Source: Halobacterium wangiae
GTDB lineage: Archaea; Halobacteriota; Halobacteria; Halobacteriales; Halobacteriaceae
Direction of reading: 5' to 3'
Assembly (NCBI RefSeq): GCF_021249345.1
Contig: NZ_CP089588.1
Span: 806,001-870,000, forward strand
DNA length: 64,000 nucleotides
Positions 7,870 through 15,390 of the stretch are shown here, one piece after another. The notes below the pieces were generated by a model. The model did no database searches. It worked only from the letters and a program-made list of their open reading frames with translations, and was not told the DNA's origin. The position numbers and the translations under genes are program-made. Every line of letters begins with the position of its first letter. Within the stretch, counting starts at the first letter, position 1.

Positions 7870-9450
7870 TCACAGCGCGGGCTGGGCCACGCGGGCGGTC
7901 GTCGTGTTGTTCTGGCGGACGACGTAGCGCTTGCCGGCCTGGCCCTGCAGGAGCGCGTCCACCGGCGCGTGCTCGTCGGTGAGCACGGGGACGTCGCCGG
8001 TCTCGACCTCGCTGGGGTGGGTGTACCGCGTGACGGCGCCGGTGAGGTCGACGCCGACGTCCCGGGTCCCGGCGAGCGCTTCGAGTTCGGACTGCGACCA
8101 CGACTGCCCCTTCGTCGCCACGATCTCGATGTTCTGGAGCGCGTCCGTGTCGCTCGTCGGGAACGCGTAGACGTGCGGGAACGCCCGCTCCATGGTCTTC
8201 ATCTCGGCGCGGAAGAACGCCGAACCGGCACCCGAACGCGCGCTGATGACGTTGGCGACCAGCGCGCCGTCGTCGTCGAGTTTCGACGCGGCGAGCTCCA
8301 TGAACTCGACGGTGGTGAGGTGGAAGGGGACGGCGTCGCGCTGGTAGGCGTCGAGCACGACGAGGTCGTACGTGTGGTTCGTCTGCTCAAGGAACCGGCG
8401 ACCGTCCTCGACGTGGACGTCGAAGTTCGGGCCCTCGCTGACGCCGAAGTACTCCTCGGCGGCGTGCACGACGCCGGGGTCGATCTCGACGACGTCGACG
8501 GTGACGTCGTACTCCTCGGCGAAGCGCTTCGGGCCGGAGAAACCGCCGCCACCGATGAACAGCACCCGGTCCACGTCGTCCTGCCACAGCATCGGGACGT
8601 GGGCGTACTTGCTGTACTCGAAGACGTAGCCGTCGCGGTCGTCCGTGTACATCGCGGAGTGGCGGACGCCGTCGAGGTACAGCGTGCGCACGCCGTCGGC
8701 CTCCCCGACGCGGAGTTCGGAGTAGGCGGTCTGGTCCTCGTAGAGGGTGTCCTCGCCGACGTTCACGCCGTAGACGCCGACGACAGTGGCCGAGAGCAAC
8801 AGGAGCGCGGTCACGCCGAGTTTGCCGACGGCCCGCGGCGTCGGCTCCGCGACCAGCAGCGCGGCGACGAGCAGCAGGCCGCCGAACAGTGCCGCGATGA
8901 CGGTGACCTCGAGCGCGGGGATGAGGACGAACGTCGTGCCGAACGTGCCGATGATGCTGCCGATGGTGCCGAGCGCGTAGACGCGGCCGGACGCCGCTCC
9001 CCTGCTCTCGGCGGCCGACAGCTCCGCGCCGTACGGACTCACCAGCCCCACGAAGAACGTCAGGGGGCCGAAGAGGACGACGATGGAGGGGACTGCGGCG
9101 TAGCGAGTGGGTATCGGCAGCGACGCGGAGAGTTCGACCACCGTCTCGCCGCCCACCACGACGGCGGCAGCGAAGGCCGCGGACGCCGCGAGGACGGAGA
9201 CGAGCAACGCGGGCGACGCGTACTTCGCGGTGCGTCCGCCGACGGCGTACCCGACGCTGAGCGCGGTGAGGAAGACGCCGATGACGCTCCCCCAGACGTA
9301 GATGCTACCCCCGAAGGTCGGCGTGACGAGCCGACCCGCGAGCAGTTCCAGCCCCATGCTGGCGACGCCGGCGGTGAACACCGCGGCTTCCGCACGAGTG
9401 AGGCGAGGGACCCGTGACACGCACGCACCTTGCGGTGGCGTTCCCTTCAC
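7870..9450 (-). CDS. Membrane-anchored spermidine-synthase-like protein
   Basis: About 526 residues in two parts. Residues 15-230 hold roughly seven hydrophobic segments (start of first: FTAGVASMGLELLAGR). Residues about 240-520 are a spermidine synthase-like aminopropyltransferase fold, with LFIGGGGFS as the nucleotide-binding glycine loop and VVEIDPGVV as the acidic ribose-binding strand, then DLVVLDAYQ. Both start options are GTG: 9450, or 9420 (VSRVPRL), which fits homologues from memory slightly better. Such fusions occur in haloarchaea; real polyamine synthesis activity is unproven. The integrated element starts about 55 bp upstream. Confidence 0.85.
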   Translation of the reverse strand: MKGTPPQGACVSRVPRLTRAEAAVFTAGVASMGLELLAGRLVTPTFGGSIYVWGSVIGVFLTALSVGYAVGGRTAKYASPALLVSVLAASAAFAAAVVVGGETVVELSASLPIPTRYAAVPSIVVLFGPLTFFVGLVSPYGAELSAAESRGAASGRVYALGTIGSIIGTFGTTFVLIPALEVTVIAALFGGLLLVAALLVAEPTPRAVGKLGVTALLLLSATVVGVYGVNVGEDTLYEDQTAYSELRVGEADGVRTLYLDGVRHSAMYTDDRDGYVFEYSKYAHVPMLWQDDVDRVLFIGGGGFSGPKRFAEEYDVTVDVVEIDPGVVHAAEEYFGVSEGPNFDVHVEDGRRFLEQTNHTYDLVVLDAYQRDAVPFHLTTVEFMELAASKLDDDGALVANVISARSGAGSAFFRAEMKTMERAFPHVYAFPTSDTDALQNIEIVATKGQSWSQSELEALAGTRDVGVDLTGAVTRYTHPSEVETGDVPVLTDEHAPVDALLQGQAGKRYVVRQNNTTTARVAQPAL

Positions 9451-9503
9451 CGTATCGCTACGGGCGAACTAGCGCGGTGCAGTAGGTCCAGTCGCGGGCC
9501 GTA

Positions 9504-9518
9504 TCGCACTACTTTTCC
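9504..9518 (+). repeat. attL direct repeat, 15 bp
   Basis: TCGCACTACTTTTCC, identical to 18856-18870. It lies in the intergenic space between the spermidine-synthase-like gene and the integrase and is interpreted as the left att core created by integration. Confidence 0.8.
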
Positions 9519-9528
9519 GGTGCATCCG

Positions 9529-9541
9529 CCCGGAATACCCG
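9529..9541 (+). repeat. Left 13-bp inverted repeat (candidate integrase arm site)
   Basis: CCCGGAATACCCG is the exact reverse complement of 18829-18841. It starts 10 bp inside the left core repeat; the right copy ends 14 bp before the right core. This placement suggests binding sites for the integrase or an accessory factor. Confidence 0.65.
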
Positions 9542-9591
9542 GAGCACGTATATTGTTGCCTGGCGAACGACAGAATCGAGGACCCCGAATA

Positions 9592-10929
9592 ATGTCGAAA
9601 AATCCACGCGAGAAGTTCGAGCGGGAACGCGGACGTTGCGAGGACATCGAGGACGACGACGTGCGAGAGGCCGTGCTCGCGTACGGCGACGCCATGGACC
9701 GCGAGTACGACTACGAGAACGCCCCCAAGCCCACCTCTACCGGCGCAGTCACGCGAGAGAGCAAATCGAACGGCACCGCGGCCATCTACCTCTCGGCAGT
9801 GCGCTCCGCCCACGACCGCGGCCTCAACCTCCTCGAAGCCGATGCCGAGACGGTCAACCACTTCATGCTGGACCTCGTGAACGACCCCGACGACCGCCGG
9901 TACGGCCTCGTGGACGAGGACTACGAGGACAAAATCCAGAAGTCGTCCGGCCAACGGTGGCAGTCCGCCCTCATCGGGTTCTACCGCTACTGCACGGAAC
10001 CCGGCGTCAGCGACGACCGCCCGACCGTCGCCGTCGAGTGGCCCGCCGACGACATCCACATATTTCCCGACCGGTCGGACCCGAAATACGACGAGGACGA
10101 CATGCCCGAGCAAGCCGACCTCGACGCGCTCCGGGAAGCCTGCCTGTACTCGCAGAACACGCACCGGGACCGTGCGCTCCTCGAACTCGCCGCCGGTACC
10201 GGCCAGCGCGTCTACGCACTCGTGACCCTGAAGGTCAAACACGTCCGTCTGGAGGATGAGGTTCCGCACATCCTGCTGAACCCCGAGATAGACGGCGACG
10301 GCGACAAGAACGCCATCGAGTATACGGGGCGATTCAAACCCATCGTCTCCGACATCGGCCCCATCCGCGAGTGGCTGCGGCACCACCCGCTCCGGGACGA
10401 CGACGTGCGCGCCAGATACGACGGCGTGCCCGAGCAGTTCGAGGACTGCTACCTGCTCATCGGCGCACTCAACCACAAGGACACCGACCCCACCAGTCAC
10501 TGGGACGCTGACGCTGCCCGCGACATGCTCGTCCGCCGCAAGGAGAACACCAAGACCATGCCCGGCGTGAAGACCGTGGACGTGCCCGTGAACCCCCACA
10601 ACTGGCGTCACTACGCCTACACGCGGTCGAAGGACCTCGCGATTCCCGAGAGCAAGCGCCGGTCGGTGTTCGGGTGGGCACGCGACTCGAACATCGGCGA
10701 ACGCCTCTACGACCACAAGGCGAACACGGACAACTCGCGGGATTTCGCCGACGCGTGGGCGGAGACGTTCGGGACCGAGGGCGGCACGAGCGTCGCCGAG
10801 CAGGTCGTCGGGGACGCCGCACTCGCGGACCTCTCCCCCGAAGCCACCCGGGCACTCGTCCGCGAACTCGCGACCGACGAGACCGCCATGCGGGAACTCG
10901 CCGCCGCCGTGCGCGAGGCCGCCGAGTAG
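9592..10929 (+). CDS. Tyrosine recombinase/integrase
   Basis: 445 residues of the XerC/D-like phage integrase family. Catalytic residues can be placed: Arg206 in TGQR, His336 and Arg339 in HNWRH, and nucleophile Tyr373 in RLYDH. An N-terminal SAM-like DNA-binding domain (about residues 50-160) and an acidic C-terminal tail follow the usual layout. The ATG at 9592 is chosen because the frame upstream runs through the att region and reads as non-coding. The gene sits directly beside attL, as is usual, and presumably drives integration and excision of the element. Confidence 0.92.
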   Translation: MSKNPREKFERERGRCEDIEDDDVREAVLAYGDAMDREYDYENAPKPTSTGAVTRESKSNGTAAIYLSAVRSAHDRGLNLLEADAETVNHFMLDLVNDPDDRRYGLVDEDYEDKIQKSSGQRWQSALIGFYRYCTEPGVSDDRPTVAVEWPADDIHIFPDRSDPKYDEDDMPEQADLDALREACLYSQNTHRDRALLELAAGTGQRVYALVTLKVKHVRLEDEVPHILLNPEIDGDGDKNAIEYTGRFKPIVSDIGPIREWLRHHPLRDDDVRARYDGVPEQFEDCYLLIGALNHKDTDPTSHWDADAARDMLVRRKENTKTMPGVKTVDVPVNPHNWRHYAYTRSKDLAIPESKRRSVFGWARDSNIGERLYDHKANTDNSRDFADAWAETFGTEGGTSVAEQVVGDAALADLSPEATRALVRELATDETAMRELAAAVREAAE

Positions 10930-10942
10930 GTCCCGCCGCCCA

Positions 10943-11158
10943 CTACCGCTCTCCTGCATCCTCTCTCACCCGCTTGAGCACGCGCGCTGCCGGCCCCCGC
11001 GGCACGTCCTCGCCCCGCACGACCGCGGCCAGCACCACCAGCGAATCGGCCGCCCGCTGGTTGTCTTCGGCCTCGGCCTCCGCGGCGGCACGCTCGAACT
11101 CGCCGGCGAGCGACGGAAGTGACGACCGCCCGCTCCGGTCGCCCCACGCACTGCTCAC
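10943..11158 (-). CDS. Small hypothetical protein of the element
   Basis: 71 residues from a GTG start at 11158, beginning VSSAWGDRSG. The GTG overlaps the stop codon of the preceding frame (GTGA), a typical translationally coupled arrangement. The centre is a predicted acidic helix rich in Ala and Glu, followed by a basic C-terminus (RVLKRVRED). It converges on the integrase gene with 13 bp between stops. No family recognised. Confidence 0.55.
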   Translation of the reverse strand: MSSAWGDRSGRSSLPSLAGEFERAAAEAEAEDNQRAADSLVVLAAVVRGEDVPRGPAARVLKRVREDAGER

Positions 11159-11385
11159 GGTCGCACCTCCCCGTGATGCGTCGCGTTGGCCGCCGAACCG
11201 GGCGAAACGGCTTTGTGCGACCACCACGAAGGAATACCACCGGGTGTCGTAGTACACCGCGGCGCTCGGTGTGACGGCAATCGGGCGGTTCTTCGTCGTC
11301 CCGTCTGTCGTTTATGGTGTCGCAACGGGCGGTCGTTCGCGAGGGACCGGCCCCCCGCCACTCGGCATCCATTCTCTGGGTTCAT
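11155..11385 (-). CDS. Possible 76-residue protein of the element
   Basis: The frame starting MNPENG has its ATG overlapping the stop of the upstream small gene (ATGA) and its stop overlapping the start of the downstream gene (GTGA). Those two overlaps are the main argument that it is translated. The composition is basic and Arg-rich, unlike a normal haloarchaeal protein, and the alternative frame beginning MDAEWRGAG at 11372 is also open. Treat as uncertain. Confidence 0.35.
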   Translation of the reverse strand: MNPENGCRVAGGRSLANDRPLRHHKRQTGRRRTARLPSHRAPRCTTTPGGIPSWWSHKAVSPGSAANATHHGEVRP

Positions 11386-11522
11386 GCGCGGTGCGCCTCC
11401 GTCTCGTAGACCTCTGCCATCTGACAGAGCAGGTCGTCCCACGTCTGCCCGTCGCATTTGTAGTTCCGAAGTTCGTCCCGCGTCTCCGCCCGGAGCGGGA
11501 TTCTCGCGTTCATTTCTGCCAT
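11382..11522 (-). CDS. Small RHH/antitoxin-like protein
   Basis: 46 residues, starting MAEMNARIPLRAETRDELRN. The pattern (short beta strand, then two helices with WDDLLCQMAEVYE) resembles the small haloarchaeal ribbon-helix-helix or DUF7557-like proteins often found beside integrases. No toxin partner is recognisable next door. A T/A-rich box (GCTTAAAC on the minus strand near 11550) sits about 25-35 nt upstream, so it probably heads the three-gene minus-strand operon. A second ATG lies at 11513. Confidence 0.6.
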   Translation of the reverse strand: MAEMNARIPLRAETRDELRNYKCDGQTWDDLLCQMAEVYETEAHRA

Positions 11523-11685
11523 TGCAACACAGCGTGCGGCACGCCGAAGTTTAAGCGTTTCAGTAAACTGACACTACGTGGGAGGGGTTTGTACTACCTG
11601 ATGGAACTCTGTGAGTAGGAGCAATGCCAAGAGAGGCGGCGCCGGACACGCACTGCGTAGAACGCCCACATCTCGGGGAGGGCGA

Positions 11686-12528
11686 CTACGTGAACTGTAA
11701 CCAGTAGGTGATGACGTTCAGCGACTCCCCCCAGTACGAACTTAGTACCATGAGGAGCGCTAACTTTACGGTGGCACTCGGACCCACGTGCTCCCAGGAG
11801 TCTGCCCAGTGGTTCAGTGCTTCCTCGGCTCGTGCACGAACGTTCTCCGAATCCTCCTGCCAGAAGACCTTAGCTGGCCGGATGACGTAGTAGATGAACC
11901 CCAATGGGGCAAGTAGGAGGACGACGACGTGCATCACGCCCATCGCCGGGAGCCAACCGACGATGGTCACGAGGAACAAGAAGCCTGTAATCCACGCAAG
12001 CCCGATAGCCTGCCATAAGAGCGTGAAACACCGATTCAGGTAGATTAGCGCCTCCGTCACGCGCTCATCATTCTCGAGAATCCACTCCACTAACAGGTCC
12101 TCCTCCGCGTCTGCCTCCGTCTCGGTTTCTACCGCTCTCCTTCTCGAAGTCGGCAGCGGGCTATCGATTTTCATTATCCAAATCGTATTCATCCCTGCCC
12201 CGTACAACAGGCCCACAGTAATCATCGCTAACATGACTATGACGGCCAGCGAGTCGTTGACAATCTCGGGGGCCTTCGCAGCGACACCGTTCTGGAAGAC
12301 GAGCGGCGAGTTCAGCAACTCGTACAACTGTCCGTTGTTTACGATAGCGGTGTACACCTCCGTGCCGGCGAGCCCGAGAACGAGGGCGGAGGCAGCAATC
12401 AGGAGCCGAAAGAACTTCTGGCCCTGTTCCTGGGCGTGACGGAACGTCTCGGCCTGCTGGGTGAGGACGAGTTCGCGTTGCGACTCGGACAACTGCCGCA
12501 CGTCCTCCCGCGTGAAGTGTCGGTCCAT
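11686..12528 (-). CDS. Polytopic membrane protein of the element
   Basis: 280 residues from the ATG at 12528 (MDRHFTREDVRQ). The frame continues upstream but there reads as antisense of the neighbouring zinc-ribbon gene. The N-terminus is a charged, Gln/Glu-rich amphipathic helix. Hydrophobic segments lie near residues 42-62, 90-112, 165-190 and 195-215, with a possible fifth at the C-terminus. An acidic loop separates the second and third. Codon use is less GC-biased than the chromosome, in keeping with transfer. No family recognised. Confidence 0.75.
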   Translation of the reverse strand: MDRHFTREDVRQLSESQRELVLTQQAETFRHAQEQGQKFFRLLIAASALVLGLAGTEVYTAIVNNGQLYELLNSPLVFQNGVAAKAPEIVNDSLAVIVMLAMITVGLLYGAGMNTIWIMKIDSPLPTSRRRAVETETEADAEEDLLVEWILENDERVTEALIYLNRCFTLLWQAIGLAWITGFLFLVTIVGWLPAMGVMHVVVLLLAPLGFIYYVIRPAKVFWQEDSENVRARAEEALNHWADSWEHVGPSATVKLALLMVLSSYWGESLNVITYWLQFT

Positions 12529-12706
12529 ATACACGGCAGAAATCCGGCCAGCAAATGTCTTTGGGACGCTACGGCAGTCGTCCTCCAGCCCTCGCCGGAA
12601 GAAGATATGGGGTGGTGCGGGCAGCGACGCCCGAATCTCCGCTCCGCCCAGTGCGAGAGTCTCTTCTTCCGCAGGATTATGGGGGCACGACTCAGTCCAG
12701 AGATAC

Positions 12707-12841
12707 CTACTGCTCAGTGAAGCGGAAGTTAGTGCCGCCACACCCAGGGCAGGCATCAACGCGCCTTGGAGTGGGGTCGGTCGTATTCGTGCCGAGCAGC
12801 ACGAACCCACAGTCCCGACAGGCGATGTACTCAGACACCAT
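12707..12841 (-). CDS. Tiny zinc-ribbon protein (44 aa)
   Basis: Starts MVSEYIACRDCGF and ends with CPGCGGTNFRF; the two CxxC pairs (residues 8-11 and about 32-35) should bind one zinc. It begins 2 bp after the stop of the HalOD1 gene on the same strand, so the two form an operon. A similar protein (CRACG and CPDCGG) is encoded at 13971-14123 behind a DUF7344 gene. Probably a small regulatory or nucleic-acid-binding ribbon; function unknown. Confidence 0.7.
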   Translation of the reverse strand: MVSEYIACRDCGFVLLGTNTTDPTPRRVDACPGCGGTNFRFTEQ

Positions 12842-12843
12842 GG

Positions 12844-13257
12844 TCACCGGGCCTTAGTCGACTCCTCTGGGGGTGGTCGAATACAGATGATACCGTCGGC
12901 GTGGACCGTTACCTCGTAGTCAACGTACGTCACGGAGACGTGCATCTCTCCGAGTGCTGCCTCCGTTATCATCAGGTCGACCAGCGCGTCGTGTGCGTCT
13001 GAGCCAATGTCGTAGTAGACTGGGGGCAACTTCAACGGCTCCGTGTTCGAAACCGTCGCAACAGCGGAGACGACTTCCAGTGCGACGCACTCAGGATGGC
13101 TCCCGAGTTTCGCCCAGTACGTGTTTGTTTCTGCGTCGTAGTGGAGCGCCTCTCGCTCATTGGTTTCGCCCCATTCGGTATTCGCTACATCCGGGGTCGG
13201 AGGGAGAGCGTGTGGTACTGGTGGTATTCCCGTGCCTATTCGGTTGTTCATCACCAC
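12844..13257 (-). CDS. HalOD1 output-domain protein
   Basis: 137 residues. Residues about 60-128 match the haloarchaeal HalOD1 output domain: a VVSAVATV helix, the PLKLPPVYYDIG motif, an Asp-Ala-Leu helix, then VTYVDYEVTVHADGIICI beta strands. The N-terminal 55 residues contain an extra stretch (HYDAETNTYWAKLG). HalOD1 proteins are thought to be signalling outputs, but their mechanism is unknown. It is divergent from a second HalOD1 gene at 13438-13707 and precedes a zinc-ribbon gene by 2 bp. Confidence 0.82.
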   Translation of the reverse strand: MVMNNRIGTGIPPVPHALPPTPDVANTEWGETNEREALHYDAETNTYWAKLGSHPECVALEVVSAVATVSNTEPLKLPPVYYDIGSDAHDALVDLMITEAALGEMHVSVTYVDYEVTVHADGIICIRPPPEESTKAR

Positions 13258-13437
13258 CTCTTAAGGGACACGCACGAATGAACGCCAGTGATTTTCACGC
13301 CGTTCCGAATCTGGGTCAATGGGATGGCTGGCAAGACGCGGGGACTTCACTGGAAACGTGTAAACTGCGACCGCAGGCAACTACCGGGTCGTATACTGGC
13401 AAGAGCGGGTTTCCCGTTGACGGTCCAAATAGCGTGC

Positions 13438-13707
13438 GTGAGAGATACACAGGAGTTCTTCTACGAGCCGAATGAGGATGAACCGCTAAGCACAGCAGTC
13501 GTCACGGCGGTTGCAGAGGCACACCACGAGGATGTAATCGAGCAAAAGTGGGTCATCAGTGACGATATTAATGCAGACGCACTCGACGGGCTCTTTCAAC
13601 AGAACAATCTCAAGATGACCCTCCAGTTCGAGGCGGATTCGACGACCGCGACTATCGTCGCCGACAAAAACGGAAATCCAGTCATCAAAATCGAATCGCA
13701 CCGCTAA
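13438..13707 (+). CDS. Second HalOD1-like output-domain protein
   Basis: 89 residues from a GTG start at 13438. The helix LSTAVVTAVAEAH, an Asp-Ala-Leu helix (INADALDGLF) and the final strands ATIVADKNGNPVIKI match a HalOD1 domain. The usual LPPLY motif is replaced by KWVISDDI, so it is a divergent copy. An open frame extends to an ATG at 13288, but that extension is basic and unlike a protein of this group. A TATA-like GTATACT lies about 50 nt upstream near 13390. Confidence 0.65.
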   Translation: MRDTQEFFYEPNEDEPLSTAVVTAVAEAHHEDVIEQKWVISDDINADALDGLFQQNNLKMTLQFEADSTTATIVADKNGNPVIKIESHR

Positions 13708-13970
13708 GTATGCACATCTCCATCACAATCAGGTGTTCAGTAGTCGACCGACCAAACGGGCCGAAGCGTCGCGCCGGCCACGGTCGCACCCCGGACTACT
13801 CGGTTCTGACGGGTTCTCGGCATTGCGGCGAGCCCGCGCCACACGGCCCGCTCAGCCGTTCTCGCACTCGGCCCGACCAATCGAGAACCCGACGCCACGG
13901 ACGGAGCGTGGCGGGAGGGCTGGCGCCACCGAATCGCTCAGTCCGTCAAATCACGCCGCCACCTGCCCCC

Positions 13971-14123
13971 TCAGTCGTCGGTGCGGACAATCGTCCCCGT
14001 GTCGTTGTGCTTGAACTCCACGCCCCCACAGTCCGGACACGCTTCAACTCCCGGCACAAACTCGCCGTCCTGCTTCTTGCCTCGGGTGAACTCGCCACAC
14101 GCCCGGCACATCAGCATCTCCAT
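13971..14123 (-). CDS. Tiny zinc-ribbon protein (50 aa)
   Basis: Starts MEMLMCRACGEF, with a second pair in CPDCGG; the two CxxC pairs indicate one bound zinc. Its ATG overlaps the stop of the upstream DUF7344 gene by one base (TAATG), so translation is coupled. It resembles the ribbon at 12707-12841 in the CRxCG and CPxCGGxxF positions. An in-frame upstream start at 14159 would overlap the DUF7344 gene more and is less likely. Confidence 0.7.
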   Translation of the reverse strand: MEMLMCRACGEFTRGKKQDGEFVPGVEACPDCGGVEFKHNDTGTIVRTDD

Positions 14124-14467
14124 TACGCCACCACGCCGCGAGTGAGATACTGCGACCATTCGTCCGCTGGGACTACTGTGGGAGCGCCCCAGTACCGGAC
14201 CGTGGCTGACCGGGCGTCGTAGTCGATGAGGCCCTGGTCGGCTAACTTCGGCAAGTCACGGTGGTGGAGGTTCTTCCGGACGTGCTCGCGCTCGGTGTCG
14301 GCCTGCTGCGTGGCGAGGAACGCAGTGAGGTCGTCCAGCGATGCCGTGGCCTCCCCCGTCCGCTCAAAGTAGGCCAGCACGAGCCGTCGCTGGTCGCTCG
14401 CGAGCGCCGCGTGCAATCGACTCATGGTCGCCGTATCGCCCCCCGTCGTGAAGGGGTGAGTGGACAT
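14123..14467 (-). CDS. DUF7344 winged-helix protein
   Basis: 114 residues. The block from ASDQRRLVLAYF through LDDLTAFLA and the VRKNLHHRDLPKLADQGLIDYD segment match the haloarchaeal DUF7344 winged helix, where the HHxxLPKL helix is the recognition element. It is a likely DNA-binding regulator. The promoter box CTTATAAAA on the minus strand (about 14526-14534) is roughly 60 nt upstream, so the message has a short leader. Followed by an overlapping zinc-ribbon gene. Confidence 0.8.
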   Translation of the reverse strand: MSTHPFTTGGDTATMSRLHAALASDQRRLVLAYFERTGEATASLDDLTAFLATQQADTEREHVRKNLHHRDLPKLADQGLIDYDARSATVRYWGAPTVVPADEWSQYLTRGVVA

Positions 14468-14554
14468 GGAACGTTTTAGTCCTCAACTCCGGGTAGGGCC
14501 TATCGTTGAACAGTCAACCTCTTTTTATAAGCGTGGGTGGCGGGATGGAGCGTG

Positions 14555-15223
14555 TCACCGGAAATCCGCTGCCGAGGAGAGCAACGCCTGTTTGAGGACC
14601 TTCTCGTTGCCGCGGCGAATCCGATTCGAGACGGCCTGCTCGGAAATCCCGAGTTTGTCGGCGAGGTCGGCGAGTGAGGTCCCCCGGGGCGTCTGGAAGT
14701 AGCCCTCCTGGAGCGCCAAGACGAGCGCCTCGCGCTGGTCCTGGGTGAGGTCGAACCGGTGGCCGAACTTCGTCTTCTCGGTGAGCGTGTACGACCGCTC
14801 GATGTGGATGTCGATGTCCTGCCCAGTGCAGAGATTGTAGAACGTCGAGAGTGCGTCGTGGTCGCGGAACCGAACGCGGAATGCCCAGCCGTTATTTCCG
14901 AAGCCTTCGAGGATAGCACCACCGCTCTGGGTGATGATTTCCAGCAGACTGAACGGCTCGTCAGCCCACTCGACGCGGTAGAGCACCCAGTCGTCGGCCC
15001 GGTCGAGGGCGTCGAACCTGCCGATGACGGGATTCTCGTTGATGTGCTTCTCGAACGCCTCGTAGTTCTCGCCATGCACCCATAGGAAAGGGATGACTGC
15101 ATCGCCGGTCGGGACGAGGCGTTCGAGTTCGATGCGCAGCCCTGCCTGCCCCGCCGGCTCCGCCAGCACCTCTCCGAGCAGGAACTCCTCGTCCGGAATC
15201 GTGAACTCAACGATGACACTCAT
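14555..15223 (-). CDS. Bat-type HTH (HTH-10) transcriptional regulator
   Basis: 222 residues. The N-terminal 150 form the bacterioopsin-activator-like ligand domain that begins MSVIVEFTIPDEEFLLGEVL. The C-terminus is the HTH-10 DNA-binding domain: LTQDQREALVLALQEGYF, TPRGTSLADLADKLGISEQAVS and a final NEKVLKQALL helix. Such regulators control diverse haloarchaeal genes, and this one may have been brought in as element cargo. A nested inverted repeat directly before the start codon (15229-15263) could be its own operator. Confidence 0.88.
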   Translation of the reverse strand: MSVIVEFTIPDEEFLLGEVLAEPAGQAGLRIELERLVPTGDAVIPFLWVHGENYEAFEKHINENPVIGRFDALDRADDWVLYRVEWADEPFSLLEIITQSGGAILEGFGNNGWAFRVRFRDHDALSTFYNLCTGQDIDIHIERSYTLTEKTKFGHRFDLTQDQREALVLALQEGYFQTPRGTSLADLADKLGISEQAVSNRIRRGNEKVLKQALLSSAADFR

Positions 15224-15228
15224 GCCGT

Positions 15229-15263
15229 CCCCCTACAGCAGCCATGTAGGAAGAAGTAGGGGG
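15229..15263. promoter_or_regulatory. Nested inverted repeat upstream of bat-type gene
   Basis: CCCCCTAC at 15229-15236 pairs with GTAGGGGG at 15256-15263, and a third copy of the half-site (TGTAGG) lies at 15245-15250. It begins 6 bp upstream of the ATG of the HTH-10 gene. Position and symmetry suggest an operator or a 5'-end hairpin. Confidence 0.45.
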
Positions 15264-15390
15264 TACCGCCGAGTGCGCTCACAGGGCTCGCGGGGCTGCG
15301 GTATCGGCTCCACGACTGGCGCTGAGGTGTGAAGCCCAGGAGCCACCACAAAAACAGCGGTGAGCGCCCCTCACCACCGCGCGACGCCGC

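Noticed and set aside
11624-11707. 27-codon plus-strand frame (MPREAAPDTH...) beside the membrane-protein gene
   Set aside because: Too short, overlaps the 3' end of the membrane-protein gene on the other strand and has no supporting signal.
13278-13475. 65-codon plus-strand frame beginning MNASDFHAVP, overlapping the second HalOD1 start
   Set aside because: Composition is plausible, but it overlaps the better-supported HalOD1 gene in another frame, has no family match and no clear promoter. Kept only as an alternative.
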